DNA from: Stomorhina lunata
Lineage: Eukaryota > Arthropoda > Insecta > Diptera > Rhiniidae
Direction: 5' to 3'
DNA length: 64,000 nucleotides
Assembly (NCBI GenBank): GCA_933228675.1
Contig: OW121744.1
Span: 114,537,600-114,601,599, forward strand
In this document: positions 1 to 12,754 of the stretch, piece after piece
Numbering within the stretch: position 1 is the stretch's first letter
How the letters are laid out: each line of letters begins with the position of its first letter
Made by a program: the position numbers and the translations under genes
The notes under the pieces: generated by a model
The model's input: only the letters and a program-made list of their open reading frames with translations
Told to the model about the DNA's origin: nothing
The model's database searches: none

Positions 1-240
1 ATTTTTGTTGTTGTTGCTGGAGTTTTATTTGAAATGGTGGGAAACTCCTTAGGAGCTTCCTTATGGATTCTTTAGACTTTTTTTCTAAGCTTCATTCATT
101 GTCTGTTTATATCTACCGCTAGATTTTTGTTAAGTTGTAATGTTTTACAATGAGAGAAAAATTGTTTCCCTTTCTATGAAAAAATGTTCTTGTCTTAAGT
201 CTTTTGTTTTTTTGATGGTTTTTGTGCAAAAAGTAAATTT
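1..240. other. Unique AT-rich intron sequence
   Basis: No gene seen. It contains a short hairpin around CTCCTTAGGAG (near 50) and, at about 188-212, one copy of the dispersed CTTAAGTCTTTTG motif, directly before the first array. Confidence 0.6.
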
Positions 241-2930
241 AAAAAAAATTGAAAATTTTACTATAAAAATTGTAGAATTTTGAAAAATTTCTAAAAATAA
301 GAAATTTTTGAAAAATTTCTTATAAAAATAAGAAATTTTTGAAAAATTTCTTATAAAAATAAGAAAGTTTTGAAAAATTTCTTATAAAAATAAGAAATTT
401 TTGAAAAATTTCTTATAAAAAAAAGAAATTTTTGAAAAATTTCTTACAAAAATATGAAATTTTTGAAAAATTTTTTAGAAAAATAAAAAATTTTTGCAAA
501 ATTTCTTATAAAAATAAGAAATTTTTGAAAAATTTCTTATAAAAATAAGATATTTTTGAAAATTTTCTTATAAAAATAGGAAATTCTTGAAAAGTTTCCT
601 ATAAAAATAGGAAATTCTTGAAAAATTTCCTATAAAAATAGGAAATTTTTAAAAATTTTCCTATTTTTATAGGAAATTTTTGAAAAATTTCCTATTTTTA
701 TAGGAAATTTTTGAAAAATTTCCTATTTTTATTGGAAATTTTTGAAAAATTTCCTATTTTTATAGGAAATTTTTGAAAAATTTCCTATTTTTATAGGAAA
801 TTTTTGAAAAATTTCCTATTTTTATAGGAAATTTTTGAAAAATTTCCTATTTTTATAGGAAATTTTTGAAAAATTTCCTATTTTTATAGGAAATTTTTGA
901 AAAATTTCCTATTTTTATAGGAAATTTTTGAAAAATTTCCTATTTTTATAGGAAATTTTTGAAAAATTTCCTATTTTTATAGGAAATTTTTGAAAAATTT
1001 CCTATTTTTATAGGAAATTTTTGAAAAATTTCCTATTTTTATAGGAAATTTTTGAAAAATGTCCTATTTTTGTAGGAAATTTTTGAAAAATTTTCTATTT
1101 TTGTAGGAAATTTTTGAAAAATTTCCTATTTTTGTAGGAAATTTTTGAAAAATTTCCTTTTTTTGTAGGAAATTTTTGAAAAATTTCCGATTTTTATAGG
1201 AAATTTTTAAAAAATTTCCTATTTTTATAGAAAATTTTTGAAAAATTTCCTATTTTTATAGGAAATTTTTGAAAAATTTCCTATTTTTATAGGAAATTTT
1301 TGAAAAATTTCCTATTTTTATAAGAAATTTTTGAAAAATTTCCTATTTTTATAGGAAATTTTTGAAAAATTTCCTATTTTTATAGGAAATTTTTGAAAAA
1401 TTTCCTATTTTTATAGGAAATTTTTGAAAAATTTCCTATTTTTATAGGAAATTTTTGAAAAATTTCCTATTTTTTAGGAAATTTTTGAAAAATTTCCTAT
1501 TTTTATAGGAAATTTTTGAAAAATTTCCTATTTTTATAGGAAATTTTTGAAAAATTTCCTATTTTTATAGGAAATTTTTGAAAAATTTCCTATTTTTATA
1601 GGAAATTTTTGAAAAATTTCCTATTTTTATAGGAAATTTTTGAAAAATTTCCTATTTTTATAGGAAATTTTTGAAAAATTTCCTATTTTTATAGGAAATT
1701 TTTGAAAAATTTCCTATTTTTATAGGAAATTTTTGAAAAATTTCCTATTTTTATAGGAAATTTTTGAAAAATTTCCTATTTTTATAGGAAATTTTTGAAA
1801 AATTTCCTATTTTTATAGGAAATTTTTGAAAAATTTCCTATTTTTATAGGAAATTTTTGAAAAATTTCCTATTTTTATAGGAAATTTTTGAAAAATTTCC
1901 TATTTTTATAGGAAATTTTTGAAAAATTTCCTATTTTTATAGGAAATTTTTGAAAAATTTCCTATTTTTATAGGAAATTTTTGAAAAATTTCCTATTTTT
2001 ATAGGAAATTTTTGAAAAATTTTCTATTTTTATAGGAAATTTTTGAAAAATTTCCTATTTTTATTGGAAATTTTTGAAAAATTTCCTATTTTTATTGGAA
2101 ATTTTTGAAAAATTTCCTATTTTTATAGGAAATTTTTGAAAAATTTCCTATTTTTATAGGAAATTTTTGAAAAATTTCCTATTTTTATAGGAAATTTTTG
2201 AAAAATTTCCTATTTTTATAGGAAATTTTTGAAAAATTTCCTATTTTTATAGGAAATTTTTGAAAAATTTCCTATTTTTATAGGAAATTTTTGAAAAATT
2301 TCCTATTTTTATGGGAAATTTTTGAAAAATTTCCTATTTTTATAGGAAATTTTTGAAAAATTTCCTATTTTTATAGGAAATTTTTGAAAAATTTCCTATT
2401 TTTATAGGAAATTTTTGAAAAATTTCCTATTTTTATAGGAAATTTTTGAAAAATTTCCTATTTTTATAGGAAATTTTTGAAAAATTTCCTATTTTTATAG
2501 GAAATTTTTGAAAAATTTCCTATTTTTATAGGAAATTTTTGAAAAATTTCCTATTTTTATAGGAAATTTTTGAAAAATTTCCTATTTTTATAGGAAATTT
2601 TTGAAAAATTTCCTATTTTTATAGGAAATTTTTGAAAAATTTCCTATTTTTATAGGAAATTTTTGAAAAATTTCCTATTTTTATAGGAAATTTTTGAAAA
2701 ATTTCCTATTTTTATAGGAAATTTTTGAAAAATTTCCTATTTATTTAAGGAAATTTTTGAAAAATTTCCTATTTTTTTTAAGGAAATTTTTGAAAAATTT
2801 CCTTTTTTATAAGAAATTTTTGAAAAATTTCCTATTGTTATAGGAAATTTTTGAAAATTTTCCTATAAAAAAAAAATAAATTTTTGAAAAAATTCTTATA
2901 AAAATAAGAAATTTTTGAAAATTTTGCCGA
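241..2930. repeat. 31-bp palindromic tandem array with an inverted central block
   Basis: The unit is an odd palindrome, with arms GGAAATTTTT and AAAAATTTCC around a central G, plus a ten-base linker. About 71 units between 641 and 2863 carry the linker TATTTTTATA. The flanking units (about 290-640 and after 2863) carry it as TATAAAAATA, its reverse complement. The left flank also grades from AAGAAA arms to AGGAAA arms. There is no coding potential. Confidence 0.97.
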
Positions 2931-4486
2931 AATCATACAAAAATGTTTCTTTCTGTGTATTTTGTAGTTAAACAAAAAAACTTAGAGTATGTCTCTGTGT
3001 CATTTGTATGTTTATGCCAAATAAGTATTTTTTTGAATTATCTACTTATTTGTGTCTCTATGTTTTTATGTTAGTCGGTAACTAATAATGGTCATTAGTT
3101 AATGTCTGGCAAAATATTTTTAGAGTCGTATTTTATGTCATAAATGGATTTTTTTTTGCCAGCAATTTAGGTATTTATTATGTGATTAGGGTTTCAGAGG
3201 CGGAAGCAAAATAGGAAATTTTTCAAGACAATTTTAATGTCAAAAAGATTGGGAAAATGTTGCTTTTAATTTAAAGTGGACAAAATTTGTTTAAATTAAA
3301 ATTCTAAATAGGAAACAAATTTTTTAAATTTTTTTGTGGGATCATATTATGATCAGGAAATATAAACTATCATTTAGTTTCAGTTTATCTATAAAACATA
3401 AATTCTGATCTCACCTTTTGTTTATAGAAAAGGAGTTTTGGAATTGATAAACAACAAAATTTGAGACTGATTTCTTTACATATAGAAAAAAGTTTTTGTC
3501 TTAAGTCTTTTGTTTTTATGGCCGGTAATACCTTGTAATCAATAACACAAAAGCATAGATTTTGGACTCATCTTCTTCTATTAAAGCCAATACCCATAAT
3601 TAATCCCATAATCATTTAATGCGACATTAGCATTAATTCTAATTACTTTAATGCCTTAATGAAGCAATATCCGTTAGAATTCAAAAACAATTGTTTGCCA
3701 TGAATAACTAAAACGTTCTTGGCTGTACATAAGCAATTGTATTATTTATTTATTATTATTTTAATGGATTTTGAATAAACGTTTTCTCCTAAAGTTAAAG
3801 CTTTGAAAAGAAAATTATAAACTTCAAAAAAGACATCCGCCAACGCTTTTATTTCTATTCTTATTAGATTTAATTCTATAGAGTTAAGAGCTTTTTTTTG
3901 TTGTTGTTTGAACTTATTATATTTTTATGCATTTTTTTGTTTTGTTGCCGTTTATTGTTGTTTTTTTTTTTGCCACATACATTAGAAGAAATCCAAGGCC
4001 AAATGAAGCCAGCCAAATCAAATTCTTTAAAGTCTAAAGGCAGACACAAAGTTAGAGGGACAGACGGAAAGTTAGACTCAAAGATATTTAATATTGAAGC
4101 AAGAAAGACAGCCCCAGACAGACTTAATGGTGGCATTGCAATTTTATACTTATGTTTGGAAAATGTTAATGTTGCTGCTGCTTTTTCGATTGTTGTTGTT
4201 GTTGTATTGCCTTATTGCTGGTGTAAGTGGCGGTTGATTGTTGGCAACAAGTTTTATTGTTTTTGTTCTTGTATTTGAAATTTGCATCTAACGTAATGTG
4301 AACCATCAGCTTTAATGATATAACTTAACCTGCCTTAGCAGCAGCGGCAACAGCAAGTGTTCCATCTAAGCTTTGAAGCATAACAAATTTATAACAACTT
4401 TTAACAATCTTTTAAATTTCAATTCTAAACTTTGGCTTTTAAATGCGTAAGTCATTATGAGGACTGAGATTAGGGGAATTGTTTAA
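2931..4486. other. Unique AT-rich intron sequence
   Basis: No gene supported. A second copy of the CTTAAGTCTTTTG motif lies at about 3496-3512. A plus-strand frame at 3898-4278 is mostly poly-Phe/Leu/Val from T-rich and GTT-repeat sequence and is not believed. Confidence 0.55.
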
Positions 4487-5640
4487 GTCTTCCTTTGGTC
4501 AACTTTTCTATAGAAAAATTGACCAAAGGAAGACTTTTCTATAGAAAAGTTAAACAAAGGAAGACTTTTCTATAGAAAAGTTGACCAAAGGAAGACTTTT
4601 CTACAGAAAAGTTGACCAAAGGAAGACTTTTCTATAGAAAAGTTGACCAAAGGAAGAATTTTCTTAAGAAAAGTTAACCAAAGGAAGACTTTTCTATAGA
4701 AAAGTTGACCAAATGAAGACAGTTCTAAAGAAAAGTTGACCAAAGGAAAAATTTTCTAAAAAAAAGTTGACCAAAGGAAAACTTTTCTATAGAAAAGTTG
4801 ACCAAAGGAAAGCTTTTCTATAGAAAAGTTGACCAAAGGAAAACTCTTCTATAGAAAAGTTGACCAAAGGAAGACTTTTTTATAGAAAAGTTAACCAAAG
4901 GAAGACTTTTATATAGAAAAGTTGACCAAAGGAAGAATTTTCTATAGAAAAGTTGACCAAAGGAAGACTTTTTTATAGAAAAGTTGACCAAAGGAAGACT
5001 TTTTTATAGAAAAGTTGACCAAAGGAAGACAGTTCTAAAGAAAAGTTGACCAAAGGAAAAATTTTCTAAAAAAAAGTTGACCAAAGGAAAACTTTTCTAT
5101 AGAAAAGTTGACCAAAGGAAAGCTTTTCTATAGAAAAGTTGACCAAAGGAAAACTCTTCTATAGAAAAGTTGACCAAAGGAAGACTTTTTTATAGAAAAG
5201 TTAACCAAAGGAAGACTTTTATATAGAAAAGTTGACCAAAGGAAGAATTTTCTATAGAAAAGTTGATCAAAGGAAGACTTTTCTATAGAAAAGTTGACCA
5301 AAGGAAGACTTTTCTATAGAAAAGTTGACCAAAGGAAGACTTTTCTATAGAAAAGTTGACCAAAGGAAGACTTTTCTATAGAAAAGTTGACCAAAGGAAG
5401 ACTTTTCTATAGAAAAGTTGACCAAAGGAAGACTTTTCTATAGAAAAGTTGACCAAAGGAAGACTTTTCTATAGAAAAGTTGACCAAAGGAAGACTTTTC
5501 TATAGAAAAGTTGACCAAAGGAAGACTTTTCTATAGAAAAGTTGACCAAAGGAAGACTTTTCTATAGAAAAGTTGACATTAGGAAGACATTTCTACAGAC
5601 AAGATGACGTTAGGAAGACATTTCTATAGAAAAGTCGAGG
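4487..5640. repeat. 31-bp CTATAG tandem array (GTTGACCAAAGGAAGAC type)
   Basis: The unit is GTTGACCAAAGGAAGAC followed by TTTTCTATAGAAAA, 31 bases, with about 37 copies. The copies at 5270-5575 are nearly identical. A ten-unit segment is duplicated: the variant AGTTCTAAAG at 4721 returns at 5031, 310 bases later, followed by the same series of variants. The left edge is a 48-bp near-perfect palindrome (4487-4534). Confidence 0.96.
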
Positions 5641-6200
5641 ATGACAAACCAACTATAGATAATACTGTTCATGGATAATACCGTTGGCTATATAAGGTAA
5701 TACAGTTCATTAATAATGCTGTTAGGTAATTTTTTGCCTATTAGCTATACTTCGCTAGTTTCTATTATACTCTTTTATTTTAGGCTGAAATCCAAGTCCT
5801 ATATAAGATAATTGTCATATGTTTGAATATACATATGTATGTAGTAGGTAATACAGTTCATGGATAATACCGTTCACTCTATTTTTGGTACTTAGAATGG
5901 CTTTACTTTACTATTTTCTATTATATTCTTACATTATGGATTATATTTAATGTGTATATCTAATGTATGTATATTTAAGGTAATACAGTTTTTTGATAAA
6001 ACAGCTCCACAAATTTTTGGTAGGTAGAGCTTTACTTAACTATTTTCTATCATAAATATTCTTGTACTATAGACTGAAGTTGTACACTAACTTAAGATCA
6101 TAAGTTCATTGGTAATGCAGTTTAGGGGTAATTCATTTTATGGATATTGCAGTTCATTCGTAATGCAGTTTGTGGATAATGCAGTTCATAAATTTATGAT
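5641..6200. repeat. Loose repeat of GGATAATACAGTTCAT words
   Basis: Several copies of GATAATACAGTTCATGGATA-like sequence and TAATGCAGTT words are spaced unevenly with AT-rich filler. It shares its core with the blocks at 7.9, 9.3 and 18.2 kb. Confidence 0.7.
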
Positions 6201-7900
6201 ACTTATATCGGCTTTGTTTAACTATTTTTAAACATTTCGTAAATTTTTCAACATGACTGAACTCAATCTTCTTTGTGTTAACTCAGTTTTAACCTGTTCC
6301 AAATCGTTTCATGCAAAAAATTCATAAATTAAAAGTGTGTGTTATTTTGTTTTTTATTTGCGAATTATTGCAAATAAAACAGCAACTCTTTAACGTAATT
6401 CAATTGTTTATACACTTGCAAATAAATTTTTGAATTTTTTGTTTTATTATTTAGCCATTAAATTAAGAAACTACTGTTTTGTCAAAATGTTTAATTTCAA
6501 TTGTCAGTTTTAATGGCGATTAAATCTTAAATACGTGCAATCATAGTTTATGATAATTGCTATTGTTTTACACAAAAATTCTAGGTGTTGAGGATGGCGT
6601 TGCAAAAGTGTTGGCTGGTGTAGACAATAAATTGTTGATTTCCGTTGACTGATAATTGGATATGTTAATTAAGTTTATTTATGCAAAAGGAGTAATTATG
6701 TTGAGGTGTTAGAAGTTATAGTTATTATTCAGTTAAGAACTAAAATTGGGAAGAAAAATGATTGTAAAAAGATTATGGGCGGTTTTATTTGACTGAATTT
6801 GAAATTTGAGAGAACACTGCCTTATCGACATTTTAGCTAAAAGTGTCTTTATGGAAATTTTTCTTATATAAATTAATTTAAAAATATTATGAGATCATCT
6901 TAAATAACTTAAATGGCTAAAAACTCAACGAAATATTTATTTATGAACACCAAAAAATATTTATAGCTCCTTTGAATACACGACATTTTAATAAATTAGG
7001 CAATAAATTAATTTAAATTTCTTCGAAAAACTAATTCTAAATTTTAAAAAGCCTATCAATTCCTAATATCTTAGAATGTGTTACTTTAAATTCATAAATT
7101 TAAACATTTATCTTCATGTCTCATTCATTTTGATTTTTTTTTGTTACTCAAGTCTCTTCTGTCTGTCTGTTTAGCCAATTGTTATTTATGAAATTTAAAT
7201 TTCATTATAAAACTCCACCTTTTTTTTTTTTTTAACCAACTCTAACTTTATCGAGTGTTTTTATATAGATATACCAACCGACTGTCTCTTAATGTTATTT
7301 ATTTTGTAATCCCCAAGTGGAAACATTAAATTTGAGGCATCATTTTAAAAGGATTATGTCGCCACATATGAGTACCAACAAAAAAATACCTATAACCAAC
7401 AAAATGATGCAACAATATTACCGGCATTCGTATCAAATGATAAATGTATTTAAAATTGAATTTCGAGCCGAAAAAAATTTCGAACATATGGAAACTAATA
7501 TTTTAAGAAAAGTGTCAAAAATTCATTTGATTGTTCCCTGGATCATGGAAAGGTAATAAATTTTATAATATTTTCAAAAACTCTTAAATATTAAAAGCCA
7601 CAAATGTTAAAAATACTAATGATTTTGGGCATAACATTTAAGTAATTCTGGCAATAAAAAATTTCTGAATATTAAGGAATGTTAATTTATGGCCATCATA
7701 AATAAGAGTTTTTAAGCTTAAATTCTTATGATGGAGCAAAGGTTTAATAGAATTCAGGAAGAGGTTTGATATTTGTTAATAACACTTGAGACATTTTTAA
7801 CATCAGGAATCACACTTTTAAATAAGCTTTTAAAAATCGTCATTAAAGCATGAATAATTTTTGAAATTTCTTAGAATATTTAAACAAAGGCTTTAACTTA
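6201..7900. other. Unique AT-rich intron sequence
   Basis: Mostly featureless. The only notable part is the exon-like plus-strand segment at 7317-7552, listed separately. Confidence 0.5.
7317..7552 (+). other. Exon-like open segment, opposite strand, uncertain
   Basis: A plus-strand frame of 78 codons is preceded by an acceptor-like sequence (ATTTATTTTGTAATCCCCAAG at its 5' side) and ends in GGAAAG before a donor-like GTAATA. It is slightly GC-richer than its surroundings. The codons encode a basic, Met- and His-rich peptide (for example MSPHMSTNKK, MMQQYYRHSY) that I do not recognise. There is no ATG at its start, and no partner exon was found nearby. It could be an exon of a nested gene, a transposon remnant or chance. 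Confidence 0.2.
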
Positions 7901-8800
7901 CTTTGAATAACTGATACGACTCATTATAACAATTTGGATAATGCAGTGTTTTCTCTAATTGCAAACAAAAACATTCAAATCTTCACAATTTCTCGTTTTA
8001 ACAATTTAACTATAGAAATTTATATTTATTTTTAACTTTTACTGACCATTAGCTAAGAAAAATGTCGTAAACTTAATTTTGGATAAAGCAGTGTTTTCTT
8101 CAATTGCAAACAAAACCATTCAAATCTTCTCAATTTCTGGTTGTAATAATTTAACTATAGAAATTTGTATTTATTATTAACTATTACCGATCATTAGCTT
8201 AGACTCGATTTTGGGTAATGCAGTGTTTTCTTCAATTGCAAACAAAACCATTCAAATCTTTTCAATTTCTTGTTGTAATAATTTAACTATAAAATTTTTT
8301 TATGTATTTTTAACTATTACTAATCACTTGCTTAGAAATGAGTCCTTAACTCAATTTTGGATAATGCAGTGTTATCTTTAATTGAGTTAAAGCATGAATA
8401 ATTTTGGAAATTTCTTAAAATATTTAAACAAGGACTTCAAATAAGTTTGAATAACTGATACGACTCATTATGGCCATTTGGGTAATGCAGTGTTTTCTCC
8501 AATTGCAAAAAAAACATTGAAATCTTCTCAATTTTTCGTTTTAAGATTTTAACTATACAAATCTATTTTTATTTTAAACTATTACTAATCATTAGCTTAG
8601 AAAAAAGTCATTAACTCAATTTTGGGTAATGCAGTGTTTTCTTTAATAACACATATAACCGAAAAAATCCTCTTTAAATCTAGTTTAAATAAGTAAACAG
8701 TCATAATTACTATTTATTTTAAACTATTACCCATTTTAAGCTTGAGTCATCATATAAATAACACAAATTGTCGGTAATACAGTTTCAGCTAAAATTGTTA
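7901..8800. repeat. Tandem repeat of about 110-150 bp built on GGATAATGCAGTG
   Basis: Copies of the core near 7936, 8084, 8213, 8359, 8471 and 8624 are followed by TTTTCTTCAATTGCAAAC and a conserved tail containing TTTAACTATAGAAATT. Units vary in length, and one interrupted copy carries the TTTCTTAAAATATTTAAACA segment also seen at about 7870. Confidence 0.85.
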
Positions 8801-9254
8801 ACTTAGTTAAACATCTAATTTTTTTTTAAATTGTACTCCATCAAACTTATAATTTACTGTAAATAATTGCCCAGAGTTCTTAAAACTTAACATCATTTTT
8901 CACATTTGAAAAAGATTGTAATTAACATATCAGCCAACGGAAATGATCAATTTGAAGTCTAAAGCCAGAGCGTGCTCAAAACATGGAAATATATGGAATC
9001 TAAAATAAAATACTATCAATTACCCTAAACTGTGATTGCACATGTTTACGCCATAATTATCATTAAAACTGAAAACAATTGCAATTAAACATTTTGTCAA
9101 AATAGTATATAATAAGTGACTGCTTTATCATAGTTTGCATGAGCTGTAATATACTCGAACTGTTTAAACAATTACCTTAAACTGACCATTAAAATTAAGT
9201 ATTACAAGGTTTTAAAAACTACAGAAGATTTAAAAAATATCACTTTTTATCATA
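8801..9254. other. Unique intron sequence
   Basis: No gene or strong structure seen. Confidence 0.5.
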
Positions 9255-10520
9255 GTTTGAAGTAACGGTATTATCCATGAACTGTGTTATCATTTGCCTA
9301 GACTATATTTGGAAGTTCTTCGGGAAGAAGAGTGACATTATCTACGAATTATTTTACAATTACTTAGTACATATTCTCTATTTGGAAGTTCCATTGAAAG
9401 AATGCACGGCATTATCCATAAATTGTTTTACCAATTACTTAGTTTGTGTTAGGAAGTTTCTCGGGAAGGAGAATATCATTATCCACAAACTGTTCCACCA
9501 ACTGCATTATCCATGAACTTCTTTAGATTATTATTTATTCTTTTGAAGATATGGGGAAAAACTGCTAAGTACTTAGTCTGTTTTTGGAAATTCGTCTGTA
9601 AAAAGAAACGGCATTATCCATGAACTTGTTTTACCAATTACTTAGTCTGTATTTAGAAATTCATCGGAAAGATCATTTGATTCTTATGAATATTTGTCTA
9701 AAAATTACTCAGTCTGTATTTATTGCTCGGAAATAATGCACTGCATTATCCACAAACAGTTTTACCAATTATTTAGGCCTTCTTTTGTATTTAGAAGTTT
9801 CTCGGGAAGATTATTTATTCTTTGGAAGATCTGGGGGAAAACTGCTTAGTACTTAGTCTGTATTTGAAAGTTCGTCGGTAAGAAGAAACGGCATTATCCA
9901 TTACCTTTTTCATCAATTACTTAGTCTGTATTTGGAAATTCAATGGAAAGAAGAATTTATGAAGATTTGTCTACTAATTATTCAGTCTGTATTTGTTCTT
10001 CGGGAATAATGCACTGCATTATCCACGAACAGTTTTACCAATTATTAAGGCCTGTATTTGGAAGTTTTTCGGGAAGATTATTATATTCTTTTGAAGATAT
10101 GGGGGAAAAGTACTTAGTACTTAGTCTGTTTTTAGAGGTTCGTTAGGTAAAAAGAAACGGCATTACCCATGATCTTTACCAATTACTTAGTCTGTATTTG
10201 TAAATTCTTTGGAAAGATCATTCGATTCTTATGAAGATTTGTCTACAAATTATTCAGTCTGTATTTTTCCTGGGGAATAATGCACTGTATTATCCAAGAA
10301 CTGTTTTACCAATTATTCAGGCCTTCTCCTGTATTTGGAAGTTTTTCGGGAAGATTATTTATTCTTTTGAAGATTCGATTTCTTTGAAGATTTGTCTACA
10401 AATTATTCAGTCTGTATTTGTTCCTCGGGAATAATGCACTGCATTATCCACGAACTGTTTTACCAATTATTAAGGCCTTATTTTATATTTGGAAGTTTCT
10501 CGGGAATAATATTTTATTAT
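9255..10520. repeat. Complex repeat on GGCATTATCCATGAACTG, opposite orientation to its neighbours
   Basis: About twelve copies of GCATTATCCANGAACTG followed by TTTTACCAATTACTTAGTCT occur. Nested in them is a longer unit containing TTATTCTTTTGAAGATATGG that recurs at roughly 260-290 bp (near 9530, 9820, 10080, 10355). The core is the reverse complement of the GGATAATGCAG core found in the other blocks. Short ORFs at 9277-10434 are repeat translations. Confidence 0.88.
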
Positions 10521-12174
10521 TGAAAAAAATTGGCTTTAGATTAAGCAGAAATCAAAGAAGCCTTAACAAAAATCATTAGTAGCCGCTAAAAGTTCAAATT
10601 ATCCTATTTAAGAAAACACTGTTTTATCATATTTTGTATAAGTGGCCTTATCTGTTTAAGCAATAAATTAGTACTTAGTCTTTTCAGAATCGCCGCATTC
10701 AATATCGTTCAAAATGTAAGATATTTCAAAAACATTTGTGTAGCATACTTTTGGGATAATCTTAATAATATATAACAAATAATTTACTACTTTGTAACTT
10801 ATTTGTCAAAAGTTCCCTGATAATAAAAGAATTTCATTGAAAACTAAATGTTTGGACAAACAAACGAATATGTTTAGATAATTTTCATTAAACTTTTGGC
10901 AAACTAAATTATTTTGAAAATCCCTAAGGTATGCTACACAATATTTGACTGAGTTATAAGACTGAGTTTTCGATCGATGTCAAATGAGGCGATTTGACCA
11001 TTGGTAATAATAGATTGCTGAATATTTTAGGGAAAATATGTTTTAGGAACAATCGATCTTTCACTTAAGTTAAAGAGTTACTTTCACTTAAGTAACCTCA
11101 TACCTATAGATCATTATTACCATACAAATGACACAATTCTTTACCAAATATCAACTAATCATCCAAAAATTTGTCTTATTTAGGTTTATAACTTAATTTG
11201 AAAAGTAAGTAAAATTTAAATTATGTGAATTAACCATGACAATAATTATGACTCTATTCAGCTTAAACAAAATTTTTGGTGTCGAGGTAAAATTTTTTTT
11301 TTTTCTGAGTAAAATTGAATAAAGCAAGTCTTTCACTTGTTTCATTACAATGATTTGTAACACAAAAGCATAACTAAATTGGCATAAATAAATTTTGTGG
11401 AAAAACAAATACAAAAGCTAAACTATTCATAATATTTATTCAAATTTTGAGTCAATGAAAGTATAAATTCCTTTTATATAATAATTTATGAAAAAACTGA
11501 ATACCAAAATAATAATCACCCTAATTTGGTTACGCCAACACGCTAAATTTGTTTAAGTAGCCCAACACTAGTTTCTAATAAAAAACCAACAAGTAAATCC
11601 ATAATTAGCTGCTTCCCATGACCACAAAAACATTATTATCTAGAGTTGGGCTTCTTGATGCTGTCCCCCGCTTAAAACCAAATGACGGACTAAAAATGGC
11701 AAAAGAAGTATAGAAAAATAATCTAAATATATGTTAAGCAAATAAAAATAAAAATTGATGGCAAAAATTTGACGATCATTATGAACGCAATTAATCTAAC
11801 TCAAGACTCCAAAGAAAGACATAAAGAAGGATGGAAAGACAGTCTGTCGTGCCGTTCCTCCAAGTTAAATACATGAATTAAACAGATCGAGCATTGAACT
11901 TGTCCAGTAGCCTTAACTGTTTATTCTTTATTTTGAAATTTTTAAGCTGCCGTTAATTATATGGGTAGTGAACTTCCGCATAACCCCTTCTAAATATAGA
12001 CAAACATACTCCTACAAATACTATCTAATAGAATTTTAAAGAACAAAACAAATCATTTTCAAATTAACTCAACTTGTTTGCTTCTTATGCCATTCTAACA
12101 TCTTTCAAAATCTTATTTTGATTATCTTTATTAATTTTAAATTTAAGAAGAATAAAAAAAAATCATTAACTTAC
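10521..12174. other. Unique AT-rich intron sequence
   Basis: No gene supported. The minus-strand frame at 11193-11414 is low-complexity and lacks splice context. Confidence 0.5.
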
Positions 12175-12754
12175 CTTTGGTTCCCGCATATTATGATCAT
12201 TATGCGTTACAGTTGTAGTAGTGGTAGTTGTTAATGTCTGTGTTCCCACTCCCACACTTTTGCTGTTACCCATATTACTACTACCATTATAATCCCGATA
12301 TCTGCTGCGCATTTCCTCCTCCTTATTCATATACTTGTCTTTCTCTTTCGATTTAATTGTCTGCTGTGTACCCGCACTACTGCTGGTTCCGCTGCTCATG
12401 CTCTTTCTTTCCACATCCTTCTTCTCGCCCTTTTCATTGCCAGCTCCAAACAATTGTTTCACCTTCTCGAAACCTCCCAATTTCTTGTTGCGCTTCAGCG
12501 TGGACGAGTCTTCGGGTCGGCTGTGAGAAGTCTGTGATTGTTGATCGCGTCGTCGTAATGTATTGGTTGTACTGGCCGATGTTGGATATTTATCTAAATG
12601 TGGATCGAAATGAGAGCCATCATCTATGGAACGTTCACGATAGATGTAATTATCTTTGCGCTTACCACTACGTTGATGTTCACAATAGCGCCGCTCTTTT
12701 TTGAGAAAACTGTCACAGCTCTTGATGTCGTCGGCTATGGTGCGTTTGCGCCAT
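12175..12754 (-). CDS. Next downstream coding exon of the same gene (partial)
   Basis: The exon begins after the acceptor TTTTCTTCCGCCTCTAG and ends in CCAAAG before a consensus donor GTAAGT. It is 580 bases: one base completes the codon split at 15074 (AG plus A, Arg) and 193 full codons follow. It ends in phase 0, so it fits the upstream exon exactly. Translation starts WRKRTIADDIKSCDSFLKKE. It continues with a basic, hydrophilic stretch, LRRRDQQSQTSHSR, then KKLGGFEKVKQLF, a possible short amphipathic helix that is the most motif-like part. Then come a KGEKKD-rich charged region, a Ser/Gly/Thr-rich stretch and a run of seven Thr near the end. No stop codon occurs in frame before the donor, and retaining the intron would end translation two codons later. 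The gene must continue to the left, but no later exon was found in this window. Function unknown. Confidence 0.87.

Larger units (their letters stand above)
1..12174 (-). other. Downstream intron, at least 12 kb, continuing past the left end of the window
   Basis: The GTAAGT donor at 12174 opens this intron. No phase-0 acceptor followed by a convincing minus-strand frame was found down to base 1. It contains the palindrome array, one CTATAG array, three TAATGCAG blocks and one weak plus-strand exon-like segment near 7.3-7.55 kb. Confidence 0.65.

Noticed and set aside
3898..4278. 126-codon plus-strand ORF with apparent hydrophobic segments
   Set aside because: The hydrophobic parts come from T-runs and GTT repeats. 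No convincing ATG context or family.
9277..10434. Three plus-strand ORFs of 67-79 codons that resemble each other
   Set aside because: They are copies of the GCATTATCC repeat block. Frames break between copies and composition is that of the repeat.
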